Positions 5,169-7,870 of a stretch of 7,870 bases of DNA are shown one piece after another. Within the stretch, counting starts at the first letter, position 1. Each line of letters opens with the position of its first letter. A program made the position numbers and the translations under genes. The DNA is from Candidatus Nesterenkonia stercoripullorum (lineage in GTDB: Bacteria; Actinomycetota; Actinomycetes; Actinomycetales; Micrococcaceae): assembly GCA_019114115.1 (NCBI GenBank), contig DXGD01000194.1:1-7870 (forward strand). Direction: 5' to 3'. Below the pieces are notes generated by a model. That model saw only the letters and a list, made by a program, of their open reading frames with translations. It had not been told where the DNA came from and searched no databases.

Positions 5169-5227
5169 GATGGGAGACGCGCGCAGGAACAGTGAGGAGG
5201 GCCCCTGCGCGCGTCGCGCTTCCCATC
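5169..5227 (+). terminator. Long hairpin downstream of the racemase-like gene
   Basis: GATGGGA (5169-5175) pairs with TCCCATC (5221-5227) and, directly inside, GACGCGCGCAGG (5176-5187) pairs perfectly with 5204-5215. A 5-base bulge (5216-5220) lies between the two helices on the 3' side, and the apical loop is 16 bases (5188-5203). In total 19 base pairs. It is probably the terminator of the transport cluster, about 70 bases after the last stop, though without a T-run. A regulatory leader element for fhs is the alternative. Confidence 0.5.
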
Positions 5228-5239
5228 GCGCCCTTCAAG

Positions 5240-5255
5240 TAGAACACGTATTCTA
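5240..5255. promoter_or_regulatory. Operator-like inverted repeat upstream of fhs
   Basis: TAGAA-C-ACGT-A-TTCTA is a 16-base element with 14 symmetric positions around an ACGT core. It lies about 118 bases before the fhs start. GAAC-ACGT-ATTC is near the actinobacterial LexA box GAAC-N4-GTTC but has one core mismatch, and fhs is not a usual SOS gene, so a different repressor is more likely. I saw no convincing promoter hexamers in 5228-5372. Confidence 0.35.
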
Positions 5256-5372
5256 GGCGACCTGCAAGCACCTTCAGGGCATATTCGTAGGTGTGTTCGA
5301 GACGTTCAGAGGACGGCGTGTCGTGCGAAGTCACATTCGATTTGTGTCGTATCTCACTACTAGGATTGATGC

Positions 5373-7040
5373 GTGGCACAGCTTTCAGATATTGAGATCG
5401 CCTCCGCGGCTGATCTGCGTCCGGTCGCCGAGATCGCCGGATCATTGGGCATTGGCGAGAGCGCGTACGCTCCGTACGGGCACTTCATCGCCAAAGTCGA
5501 CCCTCGTCAACTGGCGGACAGGCCGCCGGCAGGCAAGGTGGTGCTGGTGACGGCATTGAGTCCGACGCCTGCTGGTGAAGGCAAGTCCTCGATGACAGTG
5601 GGTCTTGTCGATGGGCTCAACGCCGTCGGGACGCAGGCCATCGCCGCTCTCCGCGAGCCGTCGTTGGGGCCGGTCTTCGGCATGAAGGGCGGTGCGACCG
5701 GCGGTGGGTATGCGCAAGTCGTTCCGATGAAGGACATCAACTTGCACTTCACCGGTGATTTCCACGCCATCACCTCGGCGAACAACCTCCTCTCGGCCGT
5801 CATCGACAATCACATCCACCAGGGGAACGCTCTGGGGATAGACCCCCGGCGAATCGACTTCAAGCGCGTGCTCGACATCAATGACCGTGCCCTGCGGGAA
5901 ACGGTCATCGGGCTGGGCGGTCCCACTGAGGGGATGCCGCGGCAGGAGAACTTCACCATCACCGTGGCCAGTGAGGTGATGGCGATCCTGTGCTTGGCAA
6001 CCGGGCTGGACGACCTCAAGCAGAGGCTGGGCCGGATGACCATCGGCCGGACGATGAGCCGGGAGCTGGTCACCGTCGATGACCTCGGCGTCGCCGACGC
6101 GATGGCGATCTTGCTGGAGAACGCGCTGCGCCCGAACCTCGTGCAGACCCTCGAAGGCAACCCGGCGATGATCCACGGGGGGCCTTTCGCGAATATCGCG
6201 CACGGGTGCAGTTCGGTCCTGGCCACCGACACTGCCCGCAGGCTCGCCGACGTCGTCGTCACGGAGGCCGGCTTCGGTGCCGATCTGGGGGCCGAAAAGT
6301 TCCTCGACATCAAGGCCCCGCAGGCGGACTGCTATCCGGACGCCGTCGTCCTGGTCGCTACGGTGCGAGCCCTGAAGCTTCACGGCGGTGCGGCTCAAGC
6401 GGATCTCCGCCAGGAGAACCTCCCCGCGCTGGAGGCTGGACTGGCGAATCTGCAGCGGCATGTGGCCAATCTTCGTCGGGTCGGCGCCGAGCCCGTCGTG
6501 GCGATCAACTCCTTCGTCTACGACACCGACGCAGAGACGCAGGCCCTGCGTGATTGGTGCCGCGCTCAGGGGCTGCGTTCGGCAGTGGTGACCGCGTGGT
6601 CAGCCGGTGGCACCGGTGCCAGGGACCTGGCGCATCAGGTCAACGCCGCCCTGGCAGACGGTGGCCGTGCAGGGTCCTTCTACCCGCCAGGGCTGACGCT
6701 GGAGGAGAAGATCGCTGCGATCGTCACCGAGGTCTACGGCGGGGCTGGCGTGGACTTCTCCGCCGTGGCGCGTCGCAAGCTGGCAGAGTGCGCGGAGCAG
6801 GGCTGGGACAGCCTCCCGGTGTGCATGGCGAAGACGCAGTATTCCTTCAGTGACGACCCCGCACTGGTCGGAGCCCCGGAAGGTTTCCGGGTGACAGTGC
6901 GCGATCTCCAGGTCAGAACGGGTGCAGGTTTCGTTGTCGCGCTCACCGGCAGCATCATGACGATGCCGGGCCTGCCCAAGGTCCCTGCGGCGCAGAACAT
7001 GCGGATCACGTCGGAAGGCACTGTGACAGGGTTGTCGTAA
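5373..7040 (+). CDS. fhs: Formate-tetrahydrofolate ligase (10-formyl-THF synthetase)
   Basis: A 555-residue cytosolic enzyme, standard length, that joins formate to tetrahydrofolate with ATP to give 10-formyl-THF for purine synthesis and initiator tRNA formylation. The N-terminus is typical (SDIEIASAADLRPVAEIA). The ATP loop TPAGEGKSS is at residues 65-73. The first family signature is present as G103-M-K-G-G-A-T-G-G-G-Y113, with Thr109 where the PROSITE pattern has Ala. The second reads VATVRALKLHGG (328-339). The start is GTG at 5373, preceded by AGGA at 5362-5365 with seven bases of spacing; an ATG four bases upstream is out of frame. It sits behind a 276-base gap with a strong hairpin, so it is probably a separate transcription unit from the transport cluster. 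It overlaps the next gene by one base (TAATG). Confidence 0.98.
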   Translation: MAQLSDIEIASAADLRPVAEIAGSLGIGESAYAPYGHFIAKVDPRQLADRPPAGKVVLVTALSPTPAGEGKSSMTVGLVDGLNAVGTQAIAALREPSLGPVFGMKGGATGGGYAQVVPMKDINLHFTGDFHAITSANNLLSAVIDNHIHQGNALGIDPRRIDFKRVLDINDRALRETVIGLGGPTEGMPRQENFTITVASEVMAILCLATGLDDLKQRLGRMTIGRTMSRELVTVDDLGVADAMAILLENALRPNLVQTLEGNPAMIHGGPFANIAHGCSSVLATDTARRLADVVVTEAGFGADLGAEKFLDIKAPQADCYPDAVVLVATVRALKLHGGAAQADLRQENLPALEAGLANLQRHVANLRRVGAEPVVAINSFVYDTDAETQALRDWCRAQGLRSAVVTAWSAGGTGARDLAHQVNAALADGGRAGSFYPPGLTLEEKIAAIVTEVYGGAGVDFSAVARRKLAECAEQGWDSLPVCMAKTQYSFSDDPALVGAPEGFRVTVRDLQVRTGAGFVVALTGSIMTMPGLPKVPAAQNMRITSEGTVTGLS

Positions 7041-7618
7041 TGGATGCCGTGGAGAGGGTCATGACGCTGATCCCGCGGACGGTCTTCCTGCCGCCGGATC
7101 AGCGACCCCACGCTCAACAGGACACCCCATGCCCGATCGGCCACGGTCAGACGAACTCTCAGCCGCGCACGGTCGCCGATATGCTACGCCTGCTCGGAGT
7201 CAGGCCGGGTCACCGAGTGCTCGACGTCGGCTCAGGCTCGGGCTGGACGACAGCGCTGCTCGCCGAGCTGACCGGCCGGAACGGGCAGGTGACCGGCGTG
7301 GAGCGGGTGCCAGAGCTCGTGGAGGCCTCCCGGGCTGCGCTGAGCACCTTCACGATGCCCTGGGTGGACATTCGCTTGGCCACAGGCGGCGTGCTGGGAG
7401 TCCCAGGGTCCGCACCCTATGACCGCATCCTGGTCTCGGCACAGGCGCAGACGCTTCCGCAGGCGCTGGTGGATCAGCTGGGTGCTGACGGGGTCATGGT
7501 GATCCCCGTCGCCGGCGAGATGCTCAGGGTGCACCGCCTGCCCGGCAGCTCGTCTGGGCAGGACACTGATGTGCAGATCAGCACGCATGGCAGATACCGG
7601 TTCGTACCTCTGCTCTGA
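7040..7618 (+). CDS. pcm: Protein-L-isoaspartate O-methyltransferase family protein
   Basis: A 192-residue SAM-dependent methyltransferase that would methylate L-isoaspartyl residues in damaged proteins to start their repair. The family hallmark PIGHGQTNSQP is at residues 32-42, including the active-site Ser40. SAM motif I is VLDVGSGSGWTTALL (60-74), the acidic post-I residue is Glu88 in VTGVERV, motif II is PYDRILVSAQAQTLPQALVDQL (126-147), and the C-terminus ends RYRFVPLL as in the family. The start ATG shares one base with the fhs stop, suggesting translational coupling; AGGG at 7028-7031 is eight bases upstream. An in-frame ATG at 7061 has a better ribosome site (GGAG at 7051-7054), but the first residues resemble the usual N-terminal helix, so the longer form is preferred. 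No other repair gene is adjacent. Confidence 0.9.
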   Translation: MDAVERVMTLIPRTVFLPPDQRPHAQQDTPCPIGHGQTNSQPRTVADMLRLLGVRPGHRVLDVGSGSGWTTALLAELTGRNGQVTGVERVPELVEASRAALSTFTMPWVDIRLATGGVLGVPGSAPYDRILVSAQAQTLPQALVDQLGADGVMVIPVAGEMLRVHRLPGSSSGQDTDVQISTHGRYRFVPLL

Positions 7619-7630
7619 CTCGCATAAACT
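7601..7630 (+). promoter_or_regulatory. Candidate pheS promoter
   Basis: TTCGTA (7601-7606) and TAAACT (7625-7630) are 18 bases apart; TAAACT is a good TAnnnT -10. It overlaps the end of the methyltransferase gene and would start transcription about 30 bases before pheS, leaving no room for a T-box or attenuator leader. Confidence 0.4.
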
Positions 7631-7666
7631 GGCACGGATTGTCCACACCACCTTTACGGGAGCAGT

Positions 7667-7870
7667 ATGTCCACGCCCGAATCAGCGCAGCGTCCGGCGG
7701 ATGAATCCGTCGACGTGCCGCACCCCCTGGATGAGCAGGCCCTGCGTGCCTGTGTTGAGCGCGCCTTGGAAGCGTTTGACGCTGCCACGGACCTTGAGGA
7801 GCTGAAGGCAGCCAGGCTCCGCCACACCGGCGACAAAGCTCCGCTGGTCATGGCGAATCGGAGCATCGGC
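7667..7870 (+). CDS. pheS: Phenylalanine-tRNA ligase alpha subunit, N-terminal part (cut by window end)
   Basis: The first 68 residues of PheS are open to the window edge. The N-terminal coiled-coil tRNA-binding arm is recognisable: DEQALRACVERALEAFDAATDLEELKAARLRHTGDKAPLVMANRSIG follows the family pattern (dLeeLkaaRl-h-GdksPL-lANr-IG), and the HTGD-APL-MANR form is typical of actinobacterial PheS. The alpha2-beta2 enzyme charges tRNA-Phe with phenylalanine, and pheT is expected downstream, off window. GGGAG at 7658-7662, four bases before ATG, supports the start. The gap from the methyltransferase stop is 48 bases. Confidence 0.92.
   Translation, partial: MSTPESAQRPADESVDVPHPLDEQALRACVERALEAFDAATDLEELKAARLRHTGDKAPLVMANRSIG

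Noticed and set aside
5005..5256. 83-codon plus-strand frame bridging the racemase end and the gap
   Set aside because: Out of frame with the racemase, passes through the long hairpin, and has no ribosome site or recognisable sequence.
5097..5372. ZTP or tetrahydrofolate riboswitch ahead of fhs
   Set aside because: The conserved ZTP (CCGCCTGGGC-like) and THF aptamer segments were not found.
5442..6461. 339-codon minus-strand frame opposite fhs
   Set aside because: Mirror frame of a strongly conserved gene; no plausible protein.

Overview
This window looks like chromosomal DNA from a high-GC Gram-positive bacterium (Actinobacteria, most likely Micrococcales). The coding regions are GC-rich, the third codon positions favour G/C, GTG is used as a start codon, and the PheS N-terminus is of actinobacterial type. 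The secreted lipoprotein is extremely acidic and contains no lysine, which suggests but does not prove a salt-adapted species. No mobile element, tRNA, rRNA or CRISPR array was seen.

Layout. Bases 1-474 hold, on the minus strand, the 5' part of a GntR-family regulator with an FCD domain; the window edge cuts it off. A long divergent intergenic region follows (475-1052). It contains overlapping divergent promoter candidates around a perfect palindrome, then a chain of strong stem-loops (about 728-887), then a sharply AT-rich island (901-980), then a promoter-like sequence close to the next gene. Next come four plus-strand genes that look like one functional group: a divergent AGCS-family sodium:amino-acid symporter (1053-2525), a universal stress protein (2585-3031), a family-3 solute-binding lipoprotein with no ABC permease or ATPase nearby (3132-4013), and a proline racemase superfamily enzyme (4047-5096). 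That enzyme has Ser and Gly where the two catalytic cysteines normally sit.

A 276-base gap (5097-5372) carries a very long hairpin and an operator-like inverted repeat. It separates the transport and enzyme group from housekeeping genes: formate-tetrahydrofolate ligase fhs (5373-7040), a protein-L-isoaspartate O-methyltransferase overlapping it by one base (7040-7618), and the start of pheS (7667 to the window end).

How the genes may work together (inference). The GntR regulator probably senses a small metabolite and controls the divergent transport cluster. The symporter and/or the lipoprotein would capture an amino acid or imino acid, the USP could tune transport to energy state, and the altered racemase-like enzyme would act on the imported compound. 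The pairing of a secondary symporter with an orphan binding protein and a cysteine-less racemase homologue is the most unusual part of the window. fhs (10-formyl-THF supply), pcm (protein repair) and pheS (tRNA charging) appear unrelated to it.
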